This document shows positions 12,610 to 22,966 of a DNA stretch of 64,000 nt, piece by piece. Position 1 is the stretch's first letter. The number at the start of each line of letters is the position of its first letter. A model generated the notes under the pieces. It saw only the letters and a list, made by a program, of their open reading frames with translations. It made no database searches and was not told the origin of the DNA. The translations under genes were made by a program, and so were the position numbers. Source of the DNA: Schizonepeta tenuifolia (lineage: Eukaryota; Streptophyta; Magnoliopsida; Lamiales; Lamiaceae). The stretch is taken from positions 35,131,408-35,195,407 of the forward strand of contig CM055955.1 of assembly GCA_029490685.1 (NCBI GenBank). Reading direction: 5' to 3'.

Positions 12610-12640
12610 CCGTCGAGTTTCGACGGGATACTTACTACTA
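12610..12640 (+). mobile_element. Helitron-like 3' terminus (degenerate)
   Basis: A hairpin CCGTCGA-gtt-TCGACGG is followed by GATACTTACTACT. The same hairpin recurs at 16882, where it ends in the canonical CTAG. Here the terminal CTRR reads CTAC, so the end is probably mutated. No 5' end was identified. Confidence 0.4.
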
Positions 12641-12682
12641 ATATATAATAACTTGTGATGCACGGATTCTCCAAAAAACACT

Positions 12683-13618
12683 ACAATGCAGAATCCAATA
12701 CGCGGTGGGTGCGGTGCGATTCGATCGGATTCACACCCGATTCGCCACCTGGCGTATCTTATTAAAAAAAAAAAAAAAATTGGATTCGCGAATTGGATTC
12801 GCCAATCTCATGAATCAGGTGTGTTTGGGGTTATTTTCATGAACTTTAATTTTTTGAGCTCTTTTTTGCAATTACCAATTTTAATTAAAATTTATTCAAA
12901 TGTCCTAGAGATTACGTTAGAACCAATCTTCAATCTGCCCAGACCCTCCTTTCTTTTTTTCTTTCTACGCAGCTTTACGCTCTCAGGTTCGACTTCACTC
13001 CGGCGGCAACAAACCCCTCTCCGATTCCGGCGAAACATCACTCATGTATGTAATATTTTCAATTTATTTTGGAGAAATTGCAGTAAGAATGTTCATGGCT
13101 TCAATTGCAATAAGAATATTTTGGAAAAATTGCAGTAAGAATATTTTCAATTTTAATTAGAGAAATCACTTATCAGTCTGTTCATGGCTTCAATATACTT
13201 GTGTGTGATTTTCTTAGTGATATTACTTATCAGTTTGTAAATGGCTTCTATATAGGAAAATTCTCGAAATGGCTTCTTCAAATCGTGTGAATGGTGATGA
13301 TGATACAAATGACAATGAGTAAATGTGAATGAGAATTGTGTCAATTGGCCTTTATGGAATATCTACAGAAACAAACAAAACTTGGTAAAGGAGGTGGAAA
13401 TACAAAATTTATTTGCATGTATTGTAAAAATGTGTATGTTGGATCTTACTCAAGGTTGAAGAATCACTTTTTGTAAATTTCATAGGTGATAAATAATATA
13501 ATATAAATTTATAATATACGTATCCTTGACGAATCACATCCTATAATTTTAAAAATTTCTTATTCCCGTATTCGTATCGTATCGCCCCCGCACCCCCCCC
13601 CCCACCCGTTAATGCATG
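12683..13618 (+). mobile_element. Decayed hAT transposon remnant
   Basis: The left end (GCGGTGGGTGCGGTGCGATTC) and the complement of the right end (GGGTGGGGG...TGCGGGGGCGATACGATACG) look like eroded inverted termini. The interior holds a hAT-style N-terminal fragment: an ATG at about 13271 followed by an acidic stretch, then a BED zinc-finger segment. Direct repeats of a CACTTATCAGTCTGTTCATGG-like sequence occur inside. The ends are only approximate. Confidence 0.45.
13339..13476 (+). pseudogene. hAT transposase BED zinc-finger fragment
   Basis: The open segment ends at TAA and reads LGKGGGNTKFICMYCKNVYV followed by GSYSRLKNHFL. This is the C-x2-C then R-L-K-x-H core of the BED zinc finger that starts plant hAT transposases. 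Nothing of the downstream catalytic domain remains. The upstream ATG piece (13271-13322) is in another frame and closed by TAA, so the gene is dead. Confidence 0.55.
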
Positions 13619-13719
13619 GCAAAATTATGAGATTAGGATTAAGGCGATGAAAGATCTAAAACGATTCCAATCCAAAATGCCACTTTTGTCATCTTAATAC
13701 GTGTTATACTTTAATATGG

Positions 13720-14041
13720 TACTCCATTCGTCCCACCGAATACGACATGTTTCTCATTTTGGGACGTCCCACTATACTTGTTATGTTTCTTTTAAAAGGA
13801 AACAATTAGTGTATATTTAACATTATAAAAAAATTTGCATTCACATTACATGACCCGCCATCTCATCTAAACCCTATTAACCTACTCTCACTCACACTAT
13901 CCACCATCTTATTTATAACTTTATTAGCATTATAAAGATATTACATTCACACTACACTTAACACTCTTTCTACCTAATACTTTTTTTCTTAGTCTCCGTG
14001 TCCATACGAACTAGACCGTATTCGGCAGGATGGAGAGAGTA
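13720..14041. mobile_element. Stowaway-type MITE
   Basis: TA-flanked inverted ends CTCCATTCGTCCCACCGAATACG / CCGTATTCGGCAGGATGGAGAG. It is 322 bp and non-coding, with long AT-rich arms. It sits upstream of the PP2 gene. Confidence 0.8.
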
Positions 14042-14387
14042 CATGATAAGATGCATTCTATTTCTAGTAAAAAATAGTATCATACTAAACGAATCCACAA
14101 CAATGTCTACATACAAAATTTTAGGTGGTAGTATAAAGTAGTCGAAGTTGGCGGCTACCATCATATTATTCCCCATCAATCAAATACTACTAGTAATATT
14201 ATCAGATCACACGCACAGTTATTCGGTGCAATCTACACGGTACTTGTAGGGTTGCCCCAATCTTTGTGACGAGCATTTATTCCCTTCTCATGAACCTTCG
14301 CCGTTTTTTCCCACTTGAATCAGAAATTTAAAAAAAAAAGAAAAAAGAAAAAGAAAAAAGAGTAGTACTATAGTTTCCTAGTTTCCC

Positions 14388-14396
14388 TATATATAA
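14388..14396 (+). promoter_or_regulatory. Probable TATA box of the PP2 gene
   Basis: TATATATAA lies about 120 bp before the ATG at 14511 and about 70-80 bp before the AACTCAACACTCAC leader. The position is plausible for a plant core promoter. Confidence 0.5.
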
Positions 14397-14510
14397 GTAT
14401 GAGGGACAGCTACAACGACCAAGCCATCATCATATTGTAACTAGTTAACTCAACACTCACATTGTTTCTTCATATCTAAATCTTGATTATTGGCTCGTGT
14501 GAATTAAGAT

Positions 14511-15289
14511 ATGCCTTCAAACTCAACACCACACCATTCTGGAAATTCTCCAGCAAAAATCAAAAAGGTAAATACATCACATACACATACACACACAGAG
14601 AGCGCAAGTAGAGATTTATATTTTTCTGCATCCGTGCGTCCCTGATCATACTCATGCACACCATATGCATCAAATTAATTACTACTAATACTTATGATGA
14701 TATATTGTTGATCAATGATCATATATCGGTGGGTGCAGGGAATGATGAGGATTCCACCTAAAGACCTCAACATTGTATGGGGAAACGATAGTCGCTACTG
14801 GAACGTACCCAACAACAAGTACGTAAAAATTAATTTTATTTTTACATATGAATTTATCCCAAGTAGGTAATTATCAAAAAATAAATGGATTTTGTTTTAC
14901 TAATTTAATTTATATATAGGGATTTGGCGGCAGAACTGTATCAAGTGTGCTGGCTAGAGGTGACTGGAACGGTGGAGGAAGCGAGTGCGGAAAAGAACTA
15001 CGAAGTGGGATTCAAAGTGTCGTTGAAGCCAGATGCATTTGGATGGGGGAATTATCCTATTTATATCATGATTAAGAGAGGGAAACAAGGCAAGACTGCA
15101 TGGACTAAGATTTCTATAGACCCTAATAAGAAAGGAGAATTTGACATCAAAGGGAGATTGATGATGACCAACTCTGCCGATCATGACGATGACGATACAA
15201 ATAAGCTCTACTTCGGATTGTACGAGATTTGGAGTGGCAAATGGAAGGGAGGTCTCAAGATTCACAATGCTTTTGTCAACCAGTTTTGA
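14511..15289 (+). CDS. PP2-A: PHLOEM PROTEIN 2-like (PP2-A type) lectin
   Basis: PP2 proteins are small carbohydrate-binding lectins of phloem and defence tissue. Three exons join in frame: 14511-14567, 14739-14818 and 14920-15289, giving 168 residues. The PP2 hallmarks appear in order: LNIVWGNDSRYWNVP near residue 30, AELYQVCWLEVTG, YEVGFKVSLK, FGWGNYPIYIM, GKTAWTKISI, and a C-terminal LYFGLYEIWSGKWKGGLKIH. There is no F-box, TIR or AIG1 domain in front, so it is the lectin-only form. The 19-residue first exon is Ser/His-rich. A closely related broken copy lies at 61369-62087 with identical intron positions and phases. The exact family number cannot be assigned. Confidence 0.88.
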
Positions 15290-16492
15290 TCGCTTAATTT
15301 TGCTACGTACCCGATCCAAAGGTTGCGAGGCAATATACTAGTATATGTTTTATTAATTAATATAGTTCATATATAGAATTAATATTCAGGCATTGTCACA
15401 TTTATTAATTCCATTGAATAAATTATCTCAGATCATTTACGAGTATTCACATAAAGATAGATGCTTATGTAATTTTCCTAGCTTCTTTCATTTGCGGAAC
15501 CTAGCTAATAATGTTAGTACAAATATATATGATGTTGAGTGGGATATATATATATTTGATCGCCTTTTTTTCCCAATAATCGACCGCTTCATAAGATCTC
15601 GATTTCATATATACTCTCCTTAATCATATGCTAGTGCTAGTAAAAAAAAATCACAAAGATATTCACCACTATTTGGAAGAATTTTATATCGATATGATCA
15701 TGCATCAAATTAATAAATTTATACACATGTATAGCAAATCATTTAAAAAAATATAAAAATATATGTACTAGAGAGTATATTTTGGGTTTAAAAAAACGAG
15801 TATATATATTTTTTGTTAAATGCAATATATAGTACTAATATGCTTTGCGTGATGAGTGAAAATGAGCAAATTAAGGTGGTGTTTTTACGTTTCAAGTGGC
15901 ACGGATTGCTTTTTGTAGAATTGACGAAACGAATCATTTTAGACTTTTATTTCCCTTTTTCTTTTCGCGATAATAAAGCATAACTAAGTAGACATAATAT
16001 TAGCTCTGAATTCACTCACACCGTTTCCAAATTGCCATGGAAGTTCTTATTTCATGAAATTGCACGTAGAGATTCCAAAAGTGATGATTATACAACGTCA
16101 TTAATTTCATTTTATTTCGTTTGTTAATAAGAATATTTTATGGAATTCAAATTCTACGTACGGATTGAAAAAGAAAACAAGAAAAACGAAAAAAAGAAAA
16201 AAATGTTTTTTTTTTCAAAATACATTTATTTCTATTACAATTATAGAAGTTCATATTCTTATAACTTTTTATATACATATAAATATATTATCTATTTATT
16301 ATATAAACGAAAACGACTCTACGTAAAAAAAATCCTATGTGGCACCCCTCATATTCCTCTATTCCTATTTATCTAAATTCTCAATTTTTCTGAATTAAGC
16401 AATATTTATCATATTATATTCTATATTTATTATATATATATTACATGGAAACAAAATCTTTAAAAAAACTAACAGTTCAATTGATTTTTTTA

Positions 16493-16695
16493 GTAGACGG
16501 GCCGATTCCGATGAAAATCATAGTGTTTATTTATTTTATCTTTTATATTACGGGGTGGTTCTGACTTAGAACCGTCGAGTAGACGGCCCGACTCCGATCA
16601 AAATCGTGGGGTAAACGAGCCGATTTTGATGAAAACCGTGGTGAACGAGTCAGTTCTGACACAAAACGGTGGGGTTAGACGAGTCAATTCCTAAC
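16493..16695 (+). repeat. Degenerate ACGRGYCGATTYYGAT repeats
   Basis: Five loose copies of a motif of roughly 35-60 bp that starts AGACGGGCCGATTCCGATGA and ends near AAATCGTGGGG. They lie just before a Helitron-like 3' hairpin and may be its subterminal sequence. Confidence 0.4.
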
Positions 16696-16881
16696 CGATA
16701 GTTCAAGTGATTTTTGTTTTATTTTCTATTGAATTCATAATGTAGGATTTGAGTCACCTTGACATTCTTCAAAATTACTTTTCTTCTCTAAATCAATATG
16801 AGATAGAGGATATTTTCTATCAGAACGATCCACCTCATTATCCTACATCGATTTTGAGAAGAATTTATGGAATAGTGATTT

Positions 16882-16910
16882 CCCGTCGATTTCGACGGGT
16901 TATACGCTAG
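16882..16910 (+). mobile_element. Helitron-like 3' terminus
   Basis: A perfect 8-bp stem CCCGTCGA / TCGACGGG with a two-base loop is followed eight bases later by CTAG and then T. This is the hairpin plus CTRR plus T arrangement of plant Helitron 3' ends. No 5' terminus was located, so the length is unknown. Confidence 0.5.
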
Positions 16911-17494
16911 TAAATTCTAATAATATTCGTAAGAATCATTTTGTATCTTAAATTGTTTAAATCTGTAATAAAGTTTATCTATTTTGTATACATATTTAAA
17001 TTCATAACTCTTACATGTTTTACACGTATTATTTAGCAAGTAATGTTATACATTTGTATATACAATGAATTATATATGTGGGTATAATGATCATAATCAT
17101 TATATAGAAAGGAAAAAAAAATCCAAGTTAGCGGAATTAAGTGATGTTTTCATGAAACAAATTTTTATATCTTAGATCTAAGTACCAGCATCAACACTAA
17201 ATCAAACGATTATGTGAATGTTTCTTTCATTATAACTTCAGCAACTACTTCCACGTAATTAAACAATATAAACAAAGTATTTAAGCATATCGACGATCAA
17301 CCTAATTAATCTTTCAATTTTCTTTTCATTTAACACTGTGATAAGCTTAAATAATTTATTTTAATTTAATTTATGTGCCAAAAGATAGATAATCGAGGCG
17401 CCTACCGCACCAAAAAAATATTGATCATGTAAAAAAGAAGAGCCATCATTATGCAGAATCTGATTCCGAGATATAAATTAAAGAGAGATAAATA

Positions 17495-18286
17495 GAGTAG
17501 AGTGTTTTTTTAAGCCTATAACTTTGGACAAGTTGCAATAGAAGAATAAATTTTTATGGGTTTGTAATTGTAGAACAATATTTATAAAATTTGACAATTA
17601 AAGGACAATATTTAAAATTTTGGCAATTAAAGGATAAATGTAAGCTCGATTGGGCCAAATTATACATTTTTCTCAGCCCGGTGCCTACGTGGACTTTACA
17701 TAAGCAAAGAAAATGAATTGGACAGACATTACCGTGATATAAAATCAAAATTTATATCGCAATTTGTGCAATATTTAGCTTAAACTTCTAGTCATTTTAT
17801 GAAATTAATTTGGCCATATTTTGAAACTAGACAATATGGAGAATATTCTACTTTTGGAATTGAAATGTTATGAGTTAGTTTAGTCACATTTAGCTTACTT
17901 TATATATTTATTATTTTATATTATTTACAGTTTGAATTTTGCTTCCAATTAATCAATTTGGGTATATATGTATTTGCTAAATAGTTTTTGTTGGCTATAT
18001 TAGAGGTTTAAGAATATTATTTGGTTTGTGTTGATTACGAGACTGCAAAAGTTAATACTATATCTAGCTACGTAGCCATCGGGCCGCATAAATTACGCCA
18101 TGTGGAAAAAATGTGTAATTTAGCCCAATCGGATTTAAATTTGTCCTTCAATTACCAATTTTTTTTTTAAATATTATCCCTCAATTGCCAAATTACGTTA
18201 AATATTATCTTACAATTGCAAATTCATAAAAATTTATCCTTCTAATACAACTTGTCCAAAATTAGAGACTTAAAAACTCTCTACTC
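17495..18286. mobile_element. Long-TIR element, Mutator-like, non-autonomous
   Basis: Inverted repeats of about 183 bp (17495-17678 and 18104-18286) start GAGTAGAGTG / CTCTCTACTC. They continue through a TTTTGGACAAGTTG core and GGCAATT-type motifs to GATTGGGC. Both flanks have GATAAATA-like sequence (GATAAATA left, GATATAAATA right), which may be a diverged 9-bp duplication. The interior is non-coding. Confidence 0.6.
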
Positions 18287-18388
18287 GATATAAATATGTA
18301 GTACTCTATATAGAGAGTGAAGGATCTACAGCTCTACTAAATTTTTTCCTACTCAAAGACGGCTATATAATGAAATGATAATGTTTAA

Positions 18389-18568
18389 TACTCTCCCGTC
18401 TCACTGAACTTAACTTATCTTCCTTTGTTTCTAGGGCGTTCCATTTAGCTTGTCATGTTCCAAAAAAATAAATAATTAATTCTTTAAGAATGGTAGAAGC
18501 TATTAATTCTGTCCTTTTACTATCCTCGAATAATAATAAGAAGACAAGTTCCGTGTGACGAGGTTGTA
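18389..18568. mobile_element. Degraded Stowaway-type MITE
   Basis: The left end CTCTCCCGTCTCACTGAACTTA and the right end GACAAGTTCCGTGTGACGAGG are imperfect inverted repeats next to TA. The element is 180 bp and AT-rich inside. Confidence 0.45.
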
Positions 18569-19046
18569 TTAAAACTCAAAATAAAGTTAGTTTATGAATA
18601 TTGTGTGTGATGCATTAAGTGTATGTTTTTAAATGCATTTGATAAATTATTATTATGCACAAAACTACAACACTGAATAGACTTTGGAAAATTTTGGACA
18701 TTACAAATGAACAAAAATATGATTTAAACAAAAAAAAAAAAGTAATGATTTTATGAATAAATTAGAATAGAAATGAGTTACTATAAAACACGTAAGGATT
18801 CCCATTAATTAAGGAAGAGAGTAGTTAGCAAACATTTACTTTCCTATCCCTAATCCATTAAAAACGGCAGTTAATTAATTAAAAAACTGATTCGAAATAA
18901 TAACCATTGATCTTGTTAAATGAATGGTGTAGATCATTTTTTATTTCTTACGAGAAGTGAGTTTTACATATGATCTCTTCCCTATATATATATAAAATAA
19001 AGATCAAAACAAAAAATAAATTATATGTGTTAAATAGAAATGAATC

Positions 19047-19510
19047 TGTCGCGGATTTGAGTTCGGATTTGGAGGTATTGGAAGGAATTGGGGAAAAAGG
19101 CGAGTTTGTTGAGGATTTGGAAAAGAAACTAGATCTTGAGTTAATTGCAAATGGAGGAGAAGGAGTCATTGCTGGGTTGTTGATCGAAGCTAAGGAAGTA
19201 GGAGAGGAAGGTTTGACACATGGTTGATGAGTTGCGAACAGGCAAGAGGGAGTCGCGTTCCCGGAAGAAACACGCTCTATCCTATTTCCTATTATTTTAC
19301 AATTTTATTAGCTGTATTTTTGGGACCACTTTTACCATATAACTCTCTTGTTTTGCAAGTAATGAAATTAAGCTGAAGTTTATCCAATTCTATCTCTATC
19401 CTCTTCCTTCTCTCTTATTTCTTCTTTCTCTCTTCTTCTCCATTACGATTATCTCTCAATCCTCCATTATTATTATTATGAAAATTACAATTACACATTG
19501 GGCCACTACA
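19047..19510 (+). repeat. 5' LTR of the Ty3 element
   Basis: 464 bp, TG...CA, immediately followed by a primer-binding site. It carries an open frame of about 60 codons (to 19227) that is also open in the 3' LTR. Confidence 0.92.
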
Positions 19511-19512
19511 AT

Positions 19513-19527
19513 TGGTATCTAGAGCTC
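19513..19527 (+). other. Primer-binding site of the Ty3 element
   Basis: TGGTATCTAGAGC begins three bases after the LTR. It matches the initiator-methionine tRNA 3' end complement TGGTATCAGAGC apart from one extra T. Confidence 0.7.
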
Positions 19528-19565
19528 AGGTTTATTTGCATTTCTTCAGTAATTTCTGGGCTCCG

Positions 19566-20600
19566 ATGGCGGATGGAACTCGTTTCAAGGACCTGCAAGA
19601 TGCACAAAAACGATTAGATCAAGTGTTACAAATGGAGACTATGAAGAGGACAACAGCTGAGGATAAGTTTCGTGAGCAGATCCAGACTATTGATCAGAAG
19701 GTGGATCAAAGGATGTGTGGTATTGATGAGAAGTGTGACAAACTGACAATGCTGTTAGCTAATATACAACATCAGCTGAGGAATTTGGGCAAGGATGGTA
19801 CCAAAATTACTGGATCTATCTTGGGTAAGGTTCCTCACCATTTTCAGACTACTAAAGCTTCTGGATCTACATCTACAGCTTATACTTCTAAGTTTAAGTC
19901 TGATTTGTTTCAATCTAAAAATGGTAATTCACACCACAAGGTTGATTTTCCTAAATTTGACGGATCTAATCCTAGATCTTGGGTTATTAAGTGCAATACT
20001 TATTTTAAACTTACTACTGCCTTGAGTGATGACCAAATGGTCCAGCTAGCTATTCATAACTTTGAAGGGAAAGCATTGCAATGGTTTCAAATATGAGAAG
20101 TTGTTAGATGTTAGCTGGGTGCAGTTTTTGGAGGTTGTAGCTGCACGATTTGATGATATCAGTGAGGGAAAGGTTTTGATGGAGTTTAAGAATCTCCAAC
20201 AGATGGGTACCTATTCTCAATATGTGGAGAAGTTTGAGGAGTTTAGGTCTTGTCTGTTGTTAAGCAATCACATGAGCTACTCAGAGGAATATTTTGTGGC
20301 AAATTTCATCAGTGGGTTGTCTGAGGAAATGCAGAGTTTCTTACTACTATTTAGACCACAAACACTGCAGGATGCTATTGATATAGGGCAGCAACAGATG
20401 CTTACCCTTGATGCTTTGGCTAAGAGGGTGAAATCAGTCCCTAAGGCTCCATACCAACTAAACCAGAATTACAGGAGGCCAGAAGGAGTGGTGAATACAA
20501 AGCCTAATCCACAAACTAATCCAAGCATTGCCAAGGTTCCTGTTAAGCTTCTCACTAGTGCAGAGATGGCAGCAAGGAGGGAAAAAGGCTTGCTATAACT
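19566..20600 (+). pseudogene. gag: Ty3 gag (broken)
   Basis: The gag polyprotein packages element RNA. Translation from the ATG at 19566 gives an N-terminal coiled coil (MADGTRFKDLQDAQKRLDQV) and then the Retrotrans_gag core (KVDFPKFDGSNPRSW ... LQWFQ). A frameshift near 20085-20095 moves the rest of the core (SWVQFLEVVAARFDD ... LSEEMQ) to another frame. A second frameshift near 20575-20590 precedes a degenerate zinc knuckle (CYNCDEVYVYGHK) that lacks its last cysteine. The gene cannot be expressed in one piece. Confidence 0.8.
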
Positions 20601-21117
20601 GTGATGAAGTCTATGTGTATGGGCATAAGCGCAAACCAAAAGTTTTTTATATGGCTATGTCTGAGGAGCAGGAATTGTCTCATATGGAGCATGATATTAA
20701 GTTTGTGGTGGTAATCTTACCAGATAATCAACCTATGGAAGAGCCTGAAATTTCTGTCAATGCCATAACTGGATCCACAGGTTCTAAAACTATGAGGATC
20801 ATTGGTGAAGTAAATGGGCACAGAGTGCAGATACTCATTGATACTGGCAGTACTCTTAGTTTTATTAAGAAGAGCACAACTATCAATTTGGGTGGTGAGC
20901 TTACTCAGGATGTTCCTATGTTGGTGAAGGTAGCTAATGGGCAGCAGTTAGTTAGTACGCAAGTGGCAGCAAATTTCTTATGAAATGTGCAAGAGCATGA
21001 GTTTTGTTATTCACTGAGACTGCTAGAACATGAAGGGTATGATATTATTTTGGGCAGTGATTGGTTGGAACATGTCACACCCATATTTCTGGACTATAGG
21101 AGGATGACATGTACAGT
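20600..21117 (+). pseudogene. Ty3 aspartic protease region (broken)
   Basis: Retropepsin segment with catalytic ILIDTGSTLSFI near 20830-20865. An in-frame TGA at 20981-20983 interrupts it, and the following LLEHEGYDIILGSDWL is the usual second half of the fold. Element B is inserted immediately after 21117. Confidence 0.8.
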
Positions 21118-22667
21118 TGATGGTCCCGAAACGAGTTACTGATGTATGGGGGGAGGGGAATACACCAGTTAGTATTTTAAAACTTAACCCTTGAAAAATA
21201 CTTCAACCGAGTAAAAAGACTCAGTTGGAATCTCACAGCTGAGTAAGCAACCTCAGCTGGAAGAGTGAGGCTGTGCGGAATGTGGTGAAAATTAAACTCG
21301 TAAAACAACTCACGCTTTTATGCACGGTTGGTCAAAAACCAAAACAGTTGAGAATGTGCAGATGCAGTTTGTATGCTGGTTAGTCAGTCAGTAGAGTATG
21401 CAAGAAATAACTGAAAAAAGAAAAACACTAGCATACAGAGATTTAACGTGGTTCGGAGATAACCCTCCTACGTCCACGGGGAGTTGTGAGTCCACACAAC
21501 TCTGTCCAAGTTCTTCTGGACAAACCACTCAGTTTATGCGGGTTGAGCAACCGTTATGGATAAGTTTGCAGGTACTTATCAACCTTACAGTTTAGTTTAC
21601 GGGTACTAAACGACCTAACTACTCAGTTGCAGGAAGAGTAGGATCCTAAACCTTTTCAGGTGAAAGAAAAATGTGTTTCCAACTAAAAGCTCGAACGGGA
21701 TGTGAGCTGTGATCTAACTCTCTATGAACTCTCACTAAGTGATGTTCTCAAGGTTCGATCTAAAGACACAAAACTAACTAACTCTAGAACTCTCAACAAG
21801 TGATGTTCTAAGAGATTAACTTCAGTTTAGCTAGTGAAGAATATTGCTCTTTCTTTTGCTCTCTGGTTTCTTCTCGCATGTGTGTCTTGTATCTTCTTCG
21901 AATGAATGAAGGCCTCTATTTATAGGCGGAGAGTATCAACTAGCCGTTGGAGGAGCTGTTGATCTCTGATCGTTGAAAGCGATGGCTTGTCTCTGATCTC
22001 TGCAGACTTTCCCGATATGGCATCTGTGCTCTTCTGCTTTCCATCTGAGATAGCCTTGTGTTGGGCCAAATGGGGTAATGACTGAACGGTCAAACCCTCA
22101 CGTGACTTCCTTTTTGAAATTTAAATCTTAACAACAGACTTCCAACAAGGAGTGGTCGGTTAAGACTTTCGATCTTCAGCTAACTTGTTCTTCAGCCGAT
22201 GTTCTATCTGACAACTAACAGTTGAACTCTCAGCTGACTTCGTCTTCAAGCTGTTGATCTTCTTGGTTGAGTTCTACAACTGATGTTCTGAAACTGAACA
22301 CTCAGTTGTCTTCCTTGTATTTGATCAGTTGGGTTTGAACGCTCAGATGGCTTTCTTTCATTTGATGTTATCTTCCTCTTTACTGCTTCTCATCTGATGA
22401 ACGCTCAGTTATTTTCCTTCACAACTGATGTTCTGAAGACTTCCCCCTCTTTGCATCTGATCATATGAGCTTTCAGTTGTATTTCTTGACAATTGATGTT
22501 CTGTCTGAGTGATGCCTTGTTGCCATCTTCAGCTAGAGACCTGTAAAGATAAAATCTTAACTTTGCTCAAACAGCGAGCCTAACTTCTAGGTTCTGGCAA
22601 CATCTACTCGGTTGGGGTCAGTCGGTCTTGGAATTCATCAAAACTTTTACTAATAAATTTCCCAACA
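21118..22667 (-). repeat. 3' LTR of copia element B
   Basis: 1550 bp; in the element's sense it runs TGTTGGG...CCATCA. The upstream (U3) part has many short CTCAGTTG, CAGCTGA and AACTGATGTTCTG motifs. Confidence 0.9.
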
Positions 22668-22668
22668 A

Positions 22669-22682
22669 TTTCCCCCTTTTTG
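22669..22682 (-). other. Polypurine tract of element B
   Basis: On the minus strand AAAAAGGGGGAAA lies directly before the 3' LTR, the usual primer for plus-strand synthesis. Confidence 0.75.
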
Positions 22683-22966
22683 ATGATGCCAAAACCACTT
22701 ACAACTTCAAACCACTACTGATCTAAACCTTACTAACTGACCTAAAATCTCAGCTGAAATTCTAGATAGACTATAAGATAAAACATCAAAGGGTTAGCAC
22801 AGTTATAACATAATATTAAAAAGACTGCGATTCATAGCTTAGACAATGAGATATTGTACGTCAAGTTGAATCGTATATATACTTGAAGTTTTCATTACAA
22901 CTGATGATTACAGGAATAAGTACAAAACAGTTAAAGATACATCAGTTGCTCAAAAACTACATCAGC

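Larger units (their letters stand above)
15290..17494. other. Intergenic, AT-rich
   Basis: Downstream flank of the PP2 gene. I see no gene. It contains short degenerate repeats of a GACGGGCCGATTCCGATGAA type (16493-16695) and a Helitron-like terminus at 16882-16910. Confidence 0.5.

Noticed and set aside
12686..13138. 150-codon + strand frame
   Set aside because: Lies in the terminal region of a decayed hAT element; composition is random-looking with a poly-A-derived lysine run.
14954..15319. 121-codon frame antisense to PP2 exon 3
   Set aside because: Shadow of the well-supported PP2 coding exon.
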